Source: Geodermatophilus sp. TF02-6
GTDB lineage: Bacteria > Actinomycetota > Actinomycetes > Mycobacteriales > Geodermatophilaceae
NCBI RefSeq assembly: GCF_003319115.1
Contig: NZ_QOHF01000001.1
Span: forward strand, 186,001 to 250,000
Direction: 5' to 3'
Length of the DNA: 64,000 nucleotides
The first letter of the stretch is position 1. The number at the start of each line of letters is the position of its first letter. Positions 1 through 8,231 of the stretch are shown here, piece by piece. The notes under the pieces were generated by a model. That model was given only the letters and a program-made list of their open reading frames with translations, was not told the origin of the DNA and did no database searches. Made by a program: the position numbers and the translations under genes.

Positions 1-1
1 G

Positions 2-361
2 ATGAGCTTCCTGCGCTCCGAGGGCCGCTTCTGGCTGACCGCCGTCGCCGGGCGGGACCACCTGGAGTCCCTGCGGGCGGACCCGAGGCTGACGATCGTG
101 GTCGACAACCGGGGCACCGGCATGCCCGGGCGCCGGATGGTCGCCGTGCAGGGCACGGCCGTCGTGCACGAGGACCGGGCGACCAAGGACTGGTTCTACC
201 CGGCGTTCGCCGCCCGGATGGCGCCGGCCGACCCGGCCGCGTTCGTCCGGCTGCTGGACAGCTCCCGCCGGGCCGTCCTCGAGGTGACGCCGACCGGCCG
301 GCAACTCAGCCACGACAGCCGCAGGATCGCCGGCGACGGCCGCGGCGGCGAGCGCGGCTGA
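2..361 (+). CDS. PPOX-type flavin/F420-dependent oxidoreductase, 5'-truncated
   Basis: About 119 residues remain of a small split-barrel flavoprotein of the pyridoxamine-phosphate-oxidase-like class. The run 'FWLTAVAGRDHLESLRADP' followed by 'LTIVVDNRG' and 'VAVQGTAVV' matches the central strands and the loop where these proteins bind FMN or F420. The gene begins at the window edge. The first in-frame ATG is probably internal, because family members carry about 25-35 residues before this point. Substrate is unknown. It ends convergently with the SDR operon. Family call fairly sure, cofactor not. Confidence 0.6.
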   Translation: MSFLRSEGRFWLTAVAGRDHLESLRADPRLTIVVDNRGTGMPGRRMVAVQGTAVVHEDRATKDWFYPAFAARMAPADPAAFVRLLDSSRRAVLEVTPTGRQLSHDSRRIAGDGRGGERG

Positions 362-393
362 GGCCGCCGCTCCCGTGCCGACGGCCCCGGGGG

Positions 394-1155
394 TCACACC
401 GTCGCCGGCAGCCCGCCGGCGACCCAGCCGCCGTCGACGGGCAGGACCACGCCGCTGACGTAGCTGGCCCGGGGCGAGGCGAGGAACACGACGGCGTCGG
501 CGATCTCCGACGGCCGGCCGAAGCGGGCCATCGGGATCCGGTCGAGGTAGCGCTCGGCGGAGACCCGACCGCTGGCCAGCATCGCCCGCTGCATGTCGGT
601 GGCCACCGTCCCGGGCGCCACGGCGTTGACCCGGATGCCGTCGGGACCCCACTCGGTGGCCAGGGAGCGCACGAGGCCCTCGACGCCGGCCTTGGCGGCG
701 CAGTACGAGGCCCGGGCGGCGAACCCCTGGGCGGCGGAGACCGACGACACCATGACCATGCTCGAGCCCGCGCCCATCAGCGGCCGGGCCACCTGCGCGC
801 CCACGAACGCCGCCCGCAGGTCGACCGCCAGGACGCGGTCCCAGTCCTCGAGCCGGTAGGTGACCGTCTCCCCCGGCGCGATGACGCCGGCGTTGGCGAC
901 GAAGGTGGCCAGCCCCCCGCCCAGCTCGGCCGCCCGGGTGACGGCGCGGGAGAGCACCGCGGCGTCACCCGCGTCGCCGACCACCGCGTCGTGCCCGGGA
1001 CCGAGCTCCCCGACGACCTCCTCGACGCCGCCGGAGAGGTCCAGGCCCACCACGGACGACCCGGCCTCGGCGAAGCCCTGCAGGATGGCCCGGCCCAGAC
1101 CCTGCGCGGCGCCGGTGACCACCACGCCACGGGGGTGCGCGGCGGGCTCGGTCAC
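394..1155 (-). CDS. SDR-family NAD(P)-dependent oxidoreductase
   Basis: Classical short-chain dehydrogenase of 253 residues. The N-terminal Rossmann motif TGAAQGLG, the NAG strand motif, a Ser in 'VSSVSAA' and YCAAK as the catalytic Tyr/Lys are all present. The C-terminus 'YVSGVVLPVDGGWV' is the usual last strand. It starts with GTG overlapping the stop of the NTF2-like gene by four bases, so the two are translationally coupled. It is the last gene of the operon led by the branched-chain-type ABC importer. It therefore probably oxidises an alcohol or ketone intermediate of the imported compound; the exact substrate is unknown. Confidence 0.85.
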   Translation of the reverse strand: MTEPAAHPRGVVVTGAAQGLGRAILQGFAEAGSSVVGLDLSGGVEEVVGELGPGHDAVVGDAGDAAVLSRAVTRAAELGGGLATFVANAGVIAPGETVTYRLEDWDRVLAVDLRAAFVGAQVARPLMGAGSSMVMVSSVSAAQGFAARASYCAAKAGVEGLVRSLATEWGPDGIRVNAVAPGTVATDMQRAMLASGRVSAERYLDRIPMARFGRPSEIADAVVFLASPRASYVSGVVLPVDGGWVAGGLPATV

Positions 1156-1619
1156 GACGGCTCCCGTCCCACGTGCACGAAGGAGGCGGACGCGGCCGGC
1201 AGGTGCAGGACCCGGTCGACGCGGATCCGCTTGTGGGCGAGCTTGAGCTCACCGTCGCGCTCCACGTGCACGTCGGCGTAGGAGCCGATGACCACGCGGG
1301 TGCGCTGCTCCTCGAGCATGGTGGCCTGGAAGTAGGCGGACGTCTCGATGGCGCCGGTCGCGCCCGCGTCCCGGGCCCGCTGGGCCAGCACGTTGGTCAC
1401 CACGTGCTGGCACACCGGGATCCGCAGCGCGTTGTGCGCGCGGTAGACGTCCAGGAAGGCCTCGACGCCCCGCTCGGTCGGCGCGTCGCCCCGGGTGATC
1501 TCGACGTCCTCGGTCACCATGGCGCGCAGGGCGTCCAGGTCGCCGTCGTCGACGGCCTTGGCGTAGCGGTGGTACAGCCGCGCGCTGTGCACGGCCAGCA
1601 GTGCGGGGTCGTCGGTCAT
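1152..1619 (-). CDS. SnoaL/NTF2-like protein
   Basis: A 155-residue protein of the NTF2-like fold (SnoaL-like, steroid-isomerase or hydratase type). It begins 'MTDDPALLAVHSARLYHRYA', typical of this fold's first helix, and contains 'RAMVTEDVEITRGD' and a hydrophobic C-terminal sheet. The ATG was chosen because homologous folds start just before this helix; the open frame upstream is GC-rich spacer. It overlaps the downstream SDR by four bases and lies 164 bases after livF. It is one of three NTF2-like genes in the same regulon. The reaction cannot be told from sequence: isomerase, dehydratase or ring-hydroxylation accessory are all possible. Confidence 0.75.
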   Translation of the reverse strand: MTDDPALLAVHSARLYHRYAKAVDDGDLDALRAMVTEDVEITRGDAPTERGVEAFLDVYRAHNALRIPVCQHVVTNVLAQRARDAGATGAIETSAYFQATMLEEQRTRVVIGSYADVHVERDGELKLAHKRIRVDRVLHLPAASASFVHVGREPS

Positions 1620-1783
1620 CGGCCTTCCCTCGGTCGGCGTGATGGCGGTCGGCCCCTCCAGGTAGGAGGACCCCGTCCCCCTCACCGCTCGCAAGCTCGC
1701 GACGAGCCTCTGGACGGGGCCTGGCGCGAGCTCGCGAGGGGCGGGGGGCAGGGGGGTCCTTCACGGGGAGGAGGGGTCCTCTT
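1620..1783. other. intergenic gap with GC-rich palindromes
   Basis: Spacer between livF and the NTF2-like gene. It contains the perfect palindrome CGCGAGCTCGCG (1725-1736) and a repeated ggggtcct element. A related palindrome (GCTCGCGAGC, 4426-4435) lies in the livH-livM gap of the same operon. These may be internal hairpins that tune expression within the operon. No gene is supported here. Confidence 0.35.
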
Positions 1784-2506
1784 TCAGGCGCCCGGCCCGG
1801 CGAGCGCCGCCTCGCCGAGGAAGGCCCGCAGCACCGAGGCGTGGTTGCGGGCGTCGCCCGACGCGCCGGTGTAGACCACCTCGCCGCGCGCCATGGCGAC
1901 GACCTGGTCGGTGACGTCGAGGCCGGCCTCGGCGTTCTGCTCGACCATCAGGACGCCGATGCCCTCGTCGGCCATCTGGCGGACCTTGGCCAGGATCGAG
2001 TCGACGACGACCGGGGCCAGCCCCATCGACGGCTCGTCCATCAACACGACCTTCGGCTGGGACATCAGCGCGCGGCCGAAGGCGAGCATCTGCTGCTCGC
2101 CGCCACTGAGCAGCCCGGCGGCACCGTTGCGGCGCTCGGCGAGGATGGGGAAGGTGTCGTAGACCCGGGCCAGCGTCTCCTCGCAGCGCTTGCCGGCGGT
2201 GTAGCCGCCCAGCCGCAGGTTCTCCGCCACGCTGAGCGGACCGAAGACCCGGCGTCCCTCGGGCACCAGGGCCAGGCCGCGCCGGACCAGCCGGTGCGGG
2301 GCCTGCCCGGTGGTCTCGGCGCCGTCGAGGGTGACCGAGCCGCGCAGCGGCGGCACCAGGCCGGCGATGGCCTTGAGGGTGGTGCTCTTGCCCGCCCCGT
2401 TGGCGCCGAGCACCAGGGTGATCTCCCCGGGCCGGACGGACAGGCCCACCCCGCGGACGGCCTCGATCTTGCCGTAGCTGACGTGCAGGTCACTGACCTC
2501 GAGCAT
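1784..2506 (-). CDS. livF: branched-chain amino acid-type ABC transporter ATPase (LivF family)
   Basis: Second ATPase of a LivKHMGF-type importer, 240 residues. Walker A is GANGAGKST, the signature is LSGGEQQM and Walker B is VVLMDEPSMGLAP, followed by the switch His region 'VLMVEQNAEAGLDVTDQV'. The short length and 'EGRRVF' segment are typical of LivF rather than LivG. It overlaps the end of livG by 17 bases. In this setting the substrate is probably not an amino acid. Many such importers in actinobacterial catabolic clusters carry aromatic, alicyclic or carboxylate compounds; this is inferred from the neighbouring degradation genes. Confidence 0.92.
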   Translation of the reverse strand: MLEVSDLHVSYGKIEAVRGVGLSVRPGEITLVLGANGAGKSTTLKAIAGLVPPLRGSVTLDGAETTGQAPHRLVRRGLALVPEGRRVFGPLSVAENLRLGGYTAGKRCEETLARVYDTFPILAERRNGAAGLLSGGEQQMLAFGRALMSQPKVVLMDEPSMGLAPVVVDSILAKVRQMADEGIGVLMVEQNAEAGLDVTDQVVAMARGEVVYTGASGDARNHASVLRAFLGEAALAGPGA

Positions 2507-3320
2507 GCTCGCGCCACCTCCTGCCCAGGTAGGCCTCCTGGACGCGCGGGTCCTGCACGACCTCGCGGGGGGCGCCCTCGGCGATCAGCCGCCCGGAGTT
2601 CATCGCGAACACGTGGTCGCAGGTGTCGATCATCATCTGCACGTCGTGCTCCACCAGCAGCTGGCACAGACCGGCCGAGCGCATGCTCTGCAGCAGGGCG
2701 GAGATCTCCGCGCGCTCGGTCTGGTTCATGCCGGCGGTGGGCTCGTCGAGCAGCAGCAGCCGCGGCTGCATGGCGATCGCCCGGGCGATCTCCACGCGGC
2801 GCTGGGTGCCGTAGGACATCTCCGCCGGGTAGAAGTCCTCGAAGCCCTCCAGCCGGGTGCGGCGCATCGCCTCGACCACGGCCGGCGACGTCCCGCCGCC
2901 CCGGAGCCGGTCCCGCCACCCCCGGCGGGTCCGGCGCTGCCCGGCGGCGGCCGCCCGGGCGTCGGCCCCGATCTGCACGTTCGCCCGGACGGTCAGGTCG
3001 GGCAGCAGCCGCACGGTCTGGAAGGTGCGGGCCACGCCCAGGCCGGCCAGCCGCGAGGGCGCCACGTCGTCGATCGGCTTGCCGTCCAGGAGCAGCTCTC
3101 CGCGGGTCAGCCGGGTCAGCCGGGTGATGGCGGCGATCAGGGTGCTCTTGCCCGAGCCGTTCGGGCCGATGATCCCGTGGATCCGGCCGGGCTCGAGGGT
3201 CAGCGTGACCCCGTCGACGGCCTTGACCCCGCCGAAGTGCACGGCCACGTCGCGCAGCTCGAGGACGGGCGCCGCGCCCGGGGCGTCGACCCGGTCGGTG
3301 TGCGCCGCCGCGGTGCTCAC
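2490..3320 (-). CDS. livG: branched-chain amino acid-type ABC transporter ATPase (LivG family)
   Basis: 276 residues with Walker A GPNGSGKST, the LivG-specific 'VARTFQTVRLLPDLTVRANV' block, a long insertion rich in Arg/Gly, then 'EMSYGTQRRVEIARA' as signature and LLLLDEPTAGMN as Walker B. The C-terminal tail 'QDPRVQEAYLGRRW' is the usual LivG ending. The GTG start was chosen because it forms a GTGA overlap with the stop of livM. It pairs with LivF as the nucleotide-binding dimer of the importer. Confidence 0.92.
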   Translation of the reverse strand: MSTAAAHTDRVDAPGAAPVLELRDVAVHFGGVKAVDGVTLTLEPGRIHGIIGPNGSGKSTLIAAITRLTRLTRGELLLDGKPIDDVAPSRLAGLGVARTFQTVRLLPDLTVRANVQIGADARAAAAGQRRTRRGWRDRLRGGGTSPAVVEAMRRTRLEGFEDFYPAEMSYGTQRRVEIARAIAMQPRLLLLDEPTAGMNQTERAEISALLQSMRSAGLCQLLVEHDVQMMIDTCDHVFAMNSGRLIAEGAPREVVQDPRVQEAYLGRRWREHARGQ

Positions 3321-4339
3321 GACCCCGCCTGCGGGCGTGCGGCGAGCTGGTCGAGCGCGTGCGCGGGGTCCGGTCCGGCGCGGGCCGGCAGCGGGACCCC
3401 ACCCTCGCCCGTGAGGTCCTCCCCCTCGGGGGGCCGCACCCCGCCGTCCTCGTCCTCCTCGACGACCCCGGCGGCCGCCGCCCGCCGGTCGCGGCGCTTG
3501 CGCTGGACCCACCGGACGCCGTCGGCGAGGACGCCGTGGATGCCGCGCGGGAGGTAGATCGCCGCGACCGCCACGATCACGCCGTAGACCAGCTCCTGCC
3601 ACTCGCCGATCACCGCGAGCAGGTCGGGCAGCCAGGTGAAGATGACGGCGCCGATGACGGCGCCCACCCACGACCGCGAGCCGCCGACGACGATCATGGT
3701 GAGGGCCAGCACGATCAGGCCGAAGCCGATGTCCAGGGGGCCGACGGTGCTGCGCACCAGCACGTTCATGGCCCCGGCCAGGCCGCCCAGGGCACCGCTG
3801 GCCACGAAGGCGGCCAGCCGGTAGCGCCGGACGCTGATGCCCATCGAGGCGGCCAGCTCCGGGTCCTCGCGGACGGTCTCGACCCGCCGGCCCAGCCGGC
3901 CCCGCTCGGAGAGCGCCACCAGGGCGAGCGCGACGAGGGTCAGCACGACCATCTGCGCCGTCGTGAAGTCGGCGATGATCCCGTACAGCCCGGTCGAGGC
4001 CCCGGTCAGCTCGCCCCCGTTGATCGCGACGACGCTGATGATCAGGTCGAAGGCGACGGTGGCCATGGCGAGGTAGAGGCCGGCCAGCCGGTTGATGAGC
4101 AGGCCGAGCAGCAACCCGACGACGGCCGTGGCCACCACGGTCAGGGCGATGGCGGGCAGGGCGCCGTACTCGTACCGGAGCACGAGGATCCCCGCGCCGT
4201 AGGCGCCGATGCCGTACGAGCCCGCGCCGGCGAAGGAGAAGACCCCCATGCGGAGCGGGACCTGGATCGACAGCGCCAGGAGCAGGCCGCTGAGCGTGGA
4301 CTGGACGAGGACCAGGTTGGTGGAGAGGAAGCCGCTCAC
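3317..4339 (-). CDS. livM: branched-chain-type ABC transporter permease (LivM family)
   Basis: 340-residue membrane permease with eight or nine hydrophobic segments. Motifs include 'FSFAGAGSYGIGAYGAGILV' near the N-terminus and the conserved 'VREDPELAASMGISVRRYRL' cytoplasmic loop that contacts the ATPases. The C-terminal 60 residues are a charged cytoplasmic tail rich in Arg, Gly and Glu, longer than usual. A GTG start is inferred. It lies 100 bases after livH in the same operon. Confidence 0.9.
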   Translation of the reverse strand: MSGFLSTNLVLVQSTLSGLLLALSIQVPLRMGVFSFAGAGSYGIGAYGAGILVLRYEYGALPAIALTVVATAVVGLLLGLLINRLAGLYLAMATVAFDLIISVVAINGGELTGASTGLYGIIADFTTAQMVVLTLVALALVALSERGRLGRRVETVREDPELAASMGISVRRYRLAAFVASGALGGLAGAMNVLVRSTVGPLDIGFGLIVLALTMIVVGGSRSWVGAVIGAVIFTWLPDLLAVIGEWQELVYGVIVAVAAIYLPRGIHGVLADGVRWVQRKRRDRRAAAAGVVEEDEDGGVRPPEGEDLTGEGGVPLPARAGPDPAHALDQLAARPQAGS

Positions 4340-4439
4340 GAGTCCTCCTCGCTGTCCCCCGCAAGCGGGAGGTGCCCCCAGCTCGTCGGCCGCGTTCGCG
4401 GCGCCGCTGCTGTGTGTCCCGGTTCGCTCGCGAGCTCGC

Positions 4440-5327
4440 TCACGTGCGCCGCACCTCCTTGCGGCCGAAGACGCCGGCGGGCCGGACGAGCAGGACGAGG
4501 AAGATCAGGCCGAAGCTCACCGCCTCGACCCAGGAGCCGTTGGTCTGGGTGAGGATCAGGACCTCCGCGGCGGCCAGCGCGTAGGCGCCGAAGGCGACCC
4601 CGAGCATGCTGCCGACGCCGCCGAGGACGATGCAGGCGAAGGCCTTGACCAGCAGGGTGTCACCGCTCTCCGGGGTCATCGCGCCGAGGGAGAAGGTGAA
4701 CAGGATCCCGGACAGGCCGGCCGTCGCCCCCGCGACCGCCATGGTGACCAGGGCCAGCCGGCGGCGGTCGACCCCCATGAGGGCGGCGGTCTGCGCGTCC
4801 ACGCCGATCGAGCGCAGGGCCAGGCCCTGCCGGGAACGGCGCAGCCACAGCGCGGCGGCGGCCCACAGGGCCACGGCCAGCAGCACCGTCAGGGCGGCCA
4901 CGTTGGTGATCCGCAGGCCCCCCAGGCTGATCGACTCGACGGAGAAGCTGGACGCGGAGAGCCCGAAGGGGTTGCTCTGCGTGTGGTGCTGGGCGATGGC
5001 GAGCGGGATGATCGCCACGCCGATCCCCCCGATGAGGATCTGCATCTCCGCGGTGCGCCTGTCCCTGGCCCGCTTGATGATCTGCTCGAAGGCGACGACC
5101 TGGATCAGCAGCGACATCAGCGCGCCCACGGCGGCGCCGATCAGCAGGACCGGTAGGAGCCCCAGGGTCGTCCGCTCCAGCACCAGGGAGGCCGAGAAGG
5201 CGGAGAACATGAAGATCGACCCGTGGGCGAAGTTCAGGATGTCGATCGTGCCCCAGGTCAGGCTCATGCCGAGGGCGAAGAGCAGGTAGACCGAGCCGAG
5301 CGTGACGACGCTCACGAGGTCCTGCAC
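4440..5327 (-). CDS. livH: branched-chain-type ABC transporter permease (LivH family)
   Basis: 295 residues and largely membrane-embedded. It opens with 'LGSVYLLFALGMSLTWGTID' and 'NFAHGSIFMFSAF', the LivH hallmark, and has the coupling loop 'LALRSIGVDAQTAALMGVD'. 'FVLLVRPAGVFGRKEVRRT' is the normal C-terminus. It starts with GTG, 74 bases downstream of the solute-binding protein gene. It forms the translocation pore with LivM. Confidence 0.9.
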   Translation of the reverse strand: MQDLVSVVTLGSVYLLFALGMSLTWGTIDILNFAHGSIFMFSAFSASLVLERTTLGLLPVLLIGAAVGALMSLLIQVVAFEQIIKRARDRRTAEMQILIGGIGVAIIPLAIAQHHTQSNPFGLSASSFSVESISLGGLRITNVAALTVLLAVALWAAAALWLRRSRQGLALRSIGVDAQTAALMGVDRRRLALVTMAVAGATAGLSGILFTFSLGAMTPESGDTLLVKAFACIVLGGVGSMLGVAFGAYALAAAEVLILTQTNGSWVEAVSFGLIFLVLLVRPAGVFGRKEVRRT

Positions 5328-5401
5328 CGCGACTCCTCTCGCGCCGGTCGTCCGGTCATGGGTGCCCGCTCCTCACCCTCGGCGGGATCGGTCCGAGCGG
5401 A

Positions 5402-6616
5402 TCAGTCCTGCGCGGATGCCTCGTAGAGGATCTCCTCGGCCGTGCCGTTCCACTGCACGACCACCCCGGGGACGACGATGGTGTTGTCCTCCCAGGACAG
5501 GCCCTCGCCGAGGGCGCCGTCGAAGGTCTTCGTCCCCTCCTCGACCATGGCGTCCTTGATCGCCGCGCGGTCGGCCGAGCCGGCCGCGGCGATGGAGCGG
5601 GCGAGGAAGTAGGCCGCGTCGTAGGCCTCGGCGGCGTAGTTGAGCGGGTCCTCGTCGTACTTGGCCCGGTAGGCCTGCACGAAGTCCTGACTGGACGTGG
5701 CCGTCTGCTGGTAGTTGAAGTCGACCGGCCACACCATGCCCGCGCCGTCGGCACCGGCGGGCTTGAGGTTGCCCGCGCCGGCACCGGAGTTGCCGAGCAC
5801 CGGGCCGGTGTAGCCGGCCTGGCGCAGCTGCTGCATCGCGGTGACGTTGGACGCTCCGGTCTGCAGGATCGCCATGATGTCGGGGTTGGTGTCGAGCACC
5901 TGCGAGATGGGGGCGGAGAAGTCCTGGGTCGTCGCGGGGGTGTCGATGCTGGCCGTGACCTGGATGCCGAGGTCCTTCGCCATCTGCGGGATGGTCGTGC
6001 TGCCGACCTCGTCGAGGGTGGGCAGGGCGCTGGTGTAGACCACGCCGATGGACCTGGCGCCCTGCTCCTCGACGAACCTCGAGACGATCGGGTAGTAGGA
6101 GCTCATCAGCGGGGTGGCCCGCCAGGTGTAGTCGCCGGCGATGACGCCCTCGCTGCCGGCCTGGGTGTAGACCACCGGCAGCCCCTGCTTCTGCAGCAGC
6201 GGCGACATGGCCACCGCCTCGGCGCTGGAGACCGACCCGAAGATCGCGGAGACGTCCTGGTCGGCGATGGCCGTGGTGGCCTGCTGGGCCGCGGTCTGCG
6301 CTTCGCTCTTGGTGTCGACGAGGTCGAGCTGGAGCGTGCTGCCGCCCAGCAGGTCGGAGGAGTTGATCTCCTCGACGGCCAGCTGGTAGCCCTTGTTGGC
6401 CGCGTTCCCGGCGAAGGCGACCACGCCCGTCGTCGGGTTCACCGACACCAGCCGGATCGTGTCCGGCAGGCCGCCGCCTCCGGAGTCGCCGCCTCCGGAG
6501 TCGCCGCCTCCGCCGCCGTCCCCTCCGCCACAGGCCGCCGCGCTCATCAGCAGGGCCGCTGCGATCCCGGCCCGGACGGCGCGGCCGCGCGGACGGCGGA
6601 GCGGGTTGCGAGCCAC
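5402..6616 (-). CDS. ABC transporter substrate-binding lipoprotein (LivK-like)
   Basis: First gene of the importer operon; 404 residues from a GTG preceded by GGAGG. The N-terminus is a lipoprotein signal: basic 'VARNPLRRPRGR', a hydrophobic stretch and a lipobox ending AAAC, so it should be anchored to the outer membrane face. A Gly/Ser/Asp linker encoded by 15-bp repeats follows. The body is a type I periplasmic-binding fold ('VAFAGNAANKGYQLAVEEIN', 'AIFGSVSSAEAVAMSPLLQK', 'AAEAYDAAYFLARSIAAAGS'). It captures the substrate for LivHMGF. A copy of the shared 17-bp operator sits 29 bases upstream of its start. Confidence 0.9.
   Translation of the reverse strand: MARNPLRRPRGRAVRAGIAAALLMSAAACGGGDGGGGGDSGGGDSGGGGLPDTIRLVSVNPTTGVVAFAGNAANKGYQLAVEEINSSDLLGGSTLQLDLVDTKSEAQTAAQQATTAIADQDVSAIFGSVSSAEAVAMSPLLQKQGLPVVYTQAGSEGVIAGDYTWRATPLMSSYYPIVSRFVEEQGARSIGVVYTSALPTLDEVGSTTIPQMAKDLGIQVTASIDTPATTQDFSAPISQVLDTNPDIMAILQTGASNVTAMQQLRQAGYTGPVLGNSGAGAGNLKPAGADGAGMVWPVDFNYQQTATSSQDFVQAYRAKYDEDPLNYAAEAYDAAYFLARSIAAAGSADRAAIKDAMVEEGTKTFDGALGEGLSWEDNTIVVPGVVVQWNGTAEEILYEASAQD
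6473..6502 (-). repeat. 15-bp tandem repeat in lipoprotein linker
   Basis: Two perfect units of GCCGCCTCCGGAGTC (plus-strand orientation) plus a partial third. They encode a repeated Gly-Gly-Asp-Ser-Gly linker just after the lipidated cysteine. As 15 bp is in frame, copy-number change would only lengthen or shorten the tether. Confidence 0.8.
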
Positions 6617-6644
6617 GGGGGGTCCTCCTCGATGCCGGCTTAAC

Positions 6645-6661
6645 ATGCGCATCATTCGCAT
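6645..6661 (-). promoter_or_regulatory. shared 17-bp operator, copy 1
   Basis: Best copy of a motif found five times in this island. Read as ATGCGCAT-C-ATTCGCAT it is a near-perfect palindrome around one central base (7 of 8 positions pair). It lies between the predicted promoter and the importer's first gene, at or just after the predicted transcription start, a position suited to repression. Confidence 0.7.
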
Positions 6662-6672
6662 GTGTGGTGGGC

Positions 6673-6702
6673 ACCATAGCCAGCCGGGAAGGGCCTTGTA
6701 AA
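6673..6702 (-). promoter_or_regulatory. predicted promoter of the importer operon
   Basis: On the minus strand a -35-like TTTACA and a -10-like TATGGT are separated by 18 bases and point at the solute-binding protein gene. The match to sigma-70-type consensus is moderate. The neighbouring operator starts about a dozen bases downstream of the -10 element. Confidence 0.4.
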
Positions 6703-6711
6703 GCGCGACGA

Positions 6712-7611
6712 TCAGGGCCGCGGCGGGCCGGCGCCCGGGCCCTCCCCGGAGCAGACCCCCACCGGGACGCCCGGCACCTCCGCGGGGAACGCGAGGACGC
6801 TGCCGGCGAGCGGTTCGGCGGCCGCGCGCCCGGGGTCGAGGTGCGCGCTCGAGGTGGTGACGAAGAGGACGTCGAGGCCGTCGCCGCCGAACGCCGGGCT
6901 GGTCGGGTGGGTGACCGGCACCGGCACCACCTGGGTCAGCGACCCGTCGGGGTCGTAGCGGTGCACCGCCCCGCCGCCGAAGAGGGCGACCCAGACGCCG
7001 CCCGCCCGGTCGGTGGCCAGCCCGTCGGGCAGGCCGGTCCCCTCGGCGAACTCGACGAACGGCTCGCGGGCACCCAGGGCGCCGGCGTCCAGGTCGTAGG
7101 CGTAGCGCCAGACCACCCGGCGGGGCGTGTCGACGAGGTAGGCGACCGACCAGGCGGCGTCCCACGCCAGCCCGTTGGCGGCGGACAGACCGGACTCCGC
7201 GACGCGGACGGAGCCGTCGAGGTCCACGACCGAGAGCGTGGCCCGCGCTCCGCCGTCCCGGTCCCAGGTCCCGATCCACAGCCGCCCCCGGCCGTCGCAC
7301 CCGCCGTCGTTCGTCGTCGTCGCGGCCGTGTCGGGGTCGACGCGGCAGACCACCGCGCGCGTCCCGTCGGGTCGCCACCGCGTCACGGTGCTGCCGCCGG
7401 CGACCACGAGCCCGCCCCCGTCGTCCGGCACGACCAGGCTGACCGGGCCGCCGACGTCCGTGCGGACCTCGTGCCCGGTGTCGGGCGACCAGCGGACCAC
7501 CTGTTCGGCGCGGACGTCGACGCGCAGCAGCTCACGCCGCCGCGGGTCCCAGCACGGGCTCTCGCCGAGACCGTCGCGGGACCGCACCGCGACGTCCACC
7601 CGCGGGGGCAC
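6712..7611 (-). CDS. SMP-30/gluconolactonase-like protein
   Basis: A 299-residue six-bladed beta-propeller of the SMP-30/gluconolactonase/LRE family. 'GLGESPCWDPRRRELLRVD' carries the metal-binding Glu of the first blade. 'NDGGCDGRGRLWIGT' and 'SAANGLAWD' supply the Asn and Asp-type ligands, and 'PDGLATDRAGGVWVAL' is the usual later blade. Family members are calcium- or zinc-dependent lactonases. Here, near a Baeyer-Villiger monooxygenase, hydrolysis of a ring-expanded lactone is an attractive role, as an alternative to the alpha/beta hydrolase. It is the last gene of the acyl-CoA dehydrogenase operon. Confidence 0.82.
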   Translation of the reverse strand: MPPRVDVAVRSRDGLGESPCWDPRRRELLRVDVRAEQVVRWSPDTGHEVRTDVGGPVSLVVPDDGGGLVVAGGSTVTRWRPDGTRAVVCRVDPDTAATTTNDGGCDGRGRLWIGTWDRDGGARATLSVVDLDGSVRVAESGLSAANGLAWDAAWSVAYLVDTPRRVVWRYAYDLDAGALGAREPFVEFAEGTGLPDGLATDRAGGVWVALFGGGAVHRYDPDGSLTQVVPVPVTHPTSPAFGGDGLDVLFVTTSSAHLDPGRAAAEPLAGSVLAFPAEVPGVPVGVCSGEGPGAGPPRP

Positions 7612-7624
7612 CGGGTGGCCGCCG

Positions 7625-8140
7625 TCAGCCGGCGGCGCCGGCCTCGGACTCCGCCGACTGCACGAGCGCGTCGATGTTCGACGGCCCCGCGGCGTCCCGG
7701 CGCAGCATGAGGCCCGCCCGGTGGGCGATGTGCACGACCTCGCCGCGCTGGTTGATGCCCCGGTGCTCGAAGTAGACGATGCCGCTGTCGGTGCGGCTCT
7801 TCGACTCCCGCTTGTCCAGGATCGTCGACTCCGCGCGCAGCGTGTCCCCGTGGAACACCGGCTTCGGGAAGTCGAACTTGGTGTAGCCGAGGTTGCCCAG
7901 CGTCGTCCCGAGGGTCAGGTCGTGCACGATCATCCCGCCGATGAGGCCCGCGGTGTACAGGCTGGGGACGAGCCGCTGGCCGTGCAGCGTGGTGCGCATG
8001 TAGTGCTCGTCGAGGTGGATGGGCGCGGGGTTCATGGTGAGCGACGTGTAGAGGATCGTGTCCGTCTCGGTCACCGTCCGCGACCACTCGTGCCGGTACT
8101 CCCGGCCGACCTCGAACTCCTCGAAGAACAGGCCTGCCAT
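7625..8140 (-). CDS. MaoC-family (R)-enoyl-CoA hydratase-like protein
   Basis: A 171-residue single hot-dog domain. 'YTSLTMNPAPIHLDEHYMR' corresponds to the hydratase-2 motif with catalytic Asn-Pro...His. 'LVPSLYTAGLIGGMIVHDLT' and 'FGDTLR'-like 'FHGDTLRAESTILDKRES' complete the fold. Proteins of this subtype hydrate enoyl-CoA esters or, in pairs with CitE-like lyases, mesaconyl- or malyl-type CoA intermediates. It sits between citE-like and SMP-30-like genes, 13 bases from the latter. ATG start with a plausible ribosome site. Confidence 0.85.
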   Translation of the reverse strand: MAGLFFEEFEVGREYRHEWSRTVTETDTILYTSLTMNPAPIHLDEHYMRTTLHGQRLVPSLYTAGLIGGMIVHDLTLGTTLGNLGYTKFDFPKPVFHGDTLRAESTILDKRESKSRTDSGIVYFEHRGINQRGEVVHIAHRAGLMLRRDAAGPSNIDALVQSAESEAGAAG

Positions 8141-8152
8141 CTGCGCGTCCTC

Positions 8153-8231
8153 CCTCGATCGGGGTTCACTTGGCGCCGTTGCGCCCGGCCAGCCTCGGTC
8201 GGGTTCAGCTGCCGCCGTTCAGCTCGGCCAG
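8153..8231. repeat. about 40-bp direct duplication over the 3' end of the lyase gene
   Basis: Two imperfect copies of an about 40-base unit lie back to back (8153-8192 and 8193-8231), each beginning CCTCG and ending CGGCCAG. The second copy contains the stop codon and last codons of the HpcH/CitE-like gene; the first is a diverged non-coding copy. This looks like an old tandem duplication of the gene's 3' end. Confidence 0.6.

Noticed and set aside
1784-6616. True leucine/isoleucine/valine importer
   Set aside because: Family is right, but the two enzyme genes in the operon and the shared operator with catabolic genes make another substrate more likely; kept as LivKHMGF-type only.
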